A stretch of DNA of 64,000 nt. Source: Bacillota bacterium. GTDB taxonomy: Bacteria; Bacillota; Clostridia; Acetivibrionales; DTU013. The stretch covers positions 310,001-374,000 of the forward strand of contig JAEZYU010000038.1 in NCBI GenBank assembly GCA_023418915.1, read 5' to 3'. Shown piece by piece: positions 63,154 to 64,000 of this stretch; within the stretch, counting starts at the first letter, position 1; each line of letters begins with the position of its first letter. The notes below the pieces were generated by a model, which worked only from the letters and a program-made list of their open reading frames with translations, was not told the origin of the DNA and ran no database searches. Position numbers and translations under genes: made by a program.

Positions 63154-64000
63154 ATGCTTCAGCTAAAGGAAGTAACAAAAAGCTACACCACAGGCGGATT
63201 CGCACAAAATGCTTTAAACAATGTAACGCTGAATTTCAGAAAAAACGAGTTCGTGGCTGTATTGGGACAGAGCGGCTCCGGGAAAACGACATTGTTGAAT
63301 ATCATAGGCGGATTGGATCAGTATGACAGCGGCGAGATGATCATTAACGGCACATCCACAAAGCATTTTGCCGATACGCAATGGGATTCGTACCGCAACA
63401 ACAGCATAGGCTTTGTCTTCCAAAGCTATAATCTGATCAATCATCTCAGCATAACAGACAATGTTGAGCTGGCAATGACTCTCAGCGGCGTGACAAAGGC
63501 TGTAAAGCGAAAGAAAGCTCTGGAGGTGCTCGAGAAGGTCGGGCTGTCAGAGCACGCCCGAAAAAAGCCAAATCAGCTCTCCGGAGGTCAGATGCAGCGG
63601 GTAGCTATAGCCCGTGCTCTTGCAAACGACCCGGACATTATACTGGCGGATGAGCCGACAGGTGCTCTGGATACTGCTACAAGCAGACAGGTTATGGATC
63701 TTGTCAAGGAAGTTGCATATGATAAGCTGGTAATTATGGTAACTCATAATCCTGAGCTGGCAGCCCATTACGCAGACCGAATCATAAAAGTTGAAGACGG
63801 TAAAGTCGTAGATGACAGCAATCCTTTCGAAATCACAGACGAAGATGCACAATACAGTCTGAAAAAAACCAGCATGAGCTTTATTACCGCTTTGCAGCTG
63901 TCCGGTAGAAATATTGCTACAAAGAAGTGGCGGACAACGCTAACCGCATTCGCATCCAGCATCGGTATCACAGGAATAGCCCTGATCCTCAGTCTCTCTT
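63154..64000 (+). CDS. ABC transporter ATPase-permease fusion (MacB-like), 3' truncated by window
   Basis: At least 282 residues, running off the right edge. Residues 1-225 form an ABC ATPase of the LolD/MacB type: VTKSYTTGG, Walker A GQSGSGKTT, Q-loop FVFQSYN, signature LSGGQMQRVAIARAL, Walker B IILADEPTGALD, and H-loop VTHNPE. A short linker follows, then the start of a permease (ALQLSGRNIATKKWRTTLTA and ASSIGITGIALILSLS), i.e. ATPase and FtsX-type permease in one chain. Such fusions export peptides or lipoproteins or respond to cell-wall antibiotics. ATG 63154 has AGAAGGGA upstream. Confidence 0.92.
   Translation, partial: MLQLKEVTKSYTTGGFAQNALNNVTLNFRKNEFVAVLGQSGSGKTTLLNIIGGLDQYDSGEMIINGTSTKHFADTQWDSYRNNSIGFVFQSYNLINHLSITDNVELAMTLSGVTKAVKRKKALEVLEKVGLSEHARKKPNQLSGGQMQRVAIARALANDPDIILADEPTGALDTATSRQVMDLVKEVAYDKLVIMVTHNPELAAHYADRIIKVEDGKVVDDSNPFEITDEDAQYSLKKTSMSFITALQLSGRNIATKKWRTTLTAFASSIGITGIALILSLS

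Overview
The window looks like chromosomal DNA of an anaerobic, Gram-positive-type bacterium of the class Clostridia. Supporting signs are strong AGGAGG-type ribosome binding sites, lipoprotein and single-helix secreted proteins without outer-membrane genes, EngB, TrkA/TrkH, VanZ, a low-potential ferredoxin, a LUD protein, and a phosphorolytic beta-mannan pathway typical of plant-fibre degraders. Base composition is moderate and AGA/AGG/ATA codons are common. I found no rRNA, tRNA, CRISPR array, prophage or conjugation module. Genus-level assignment is not possible from the sequence alone.

Layout. 1-5.8 kb: minus-strand surface and accessory genes (partial FG-GAP protein, unknown protein, HD hydrolase, WG-repeat lipoprotein) and a plus-strand PHP phosphoesterase. 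6-13 kb: PspC, a GT-B glycosyltransferase-like protein, an SDR, a serine-palmitoyltransferase-like alpha-oxoamine synthase convergent with fabI, and the CCA-adding enzyme. 13.3-24.6 kb: a giant bacterial alpha-2-macroglobulin without thioester, a MEMO-family protein, a MurA with Asp at the fosfomycin Cys position, an HtrA protease, a DUF218 protein and a LacI regulator. 24.8-28.3 kb: a complete intracellular mannan phosphorolysis operon (GH130_2, cellobiose/mannobiose 2-epimerase, GH130_1) behind a palindromic operator. 28.5-39.3 kb: SH3 protein, MATE pump, hypoxanthine-DNA glycosylase, EngB, a RecB-nuclease/XPD-helicase fusion, DMT transporter, AraC regulator, DUF4846 protein, ferredoxin and a two-gene ChrA transporter. 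39.5-47.7 kb: a striking four-gene same-strand cluster of three zinc-ribbon proteins and one ~2135-residue lipoprotein with two von Willebrand A domains, with 23-bp inverted-repeat hairpins on both sides of the last gene. 47.8-58.4 kb: trkA-trkH, DUF2935, copper-amine-oxidase-like stalk protein, MATE, LUD and a YfbK-type vWA lipoprotein. 58.4-64 kb: repeat-rich DNA with a MITE-like element, a membrane protein, VanZ, an HD protein, a zinc-ribbon DUF2007-like protein and the start of an ABC ATPase-permease fusion.

The most unusual property of the window is its density of minisatellites (units of 13, 15, 18, 28, 29, 31, 39, 42, ~60 and 65 bp). Many lie exactly at gene boundaries: they overlap stop codons, carry ribosome binding sites, or run in frame into N-termini (AraC regulator, VanZ). 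The best candidate for an undescribed system is the zinc-ribbon/giant-vWA cluster at 39.5-47.7 kb. The best single-gene predictions are natural fosfomycin insensitivity of MurA and copy-number variation at the VanZ start.
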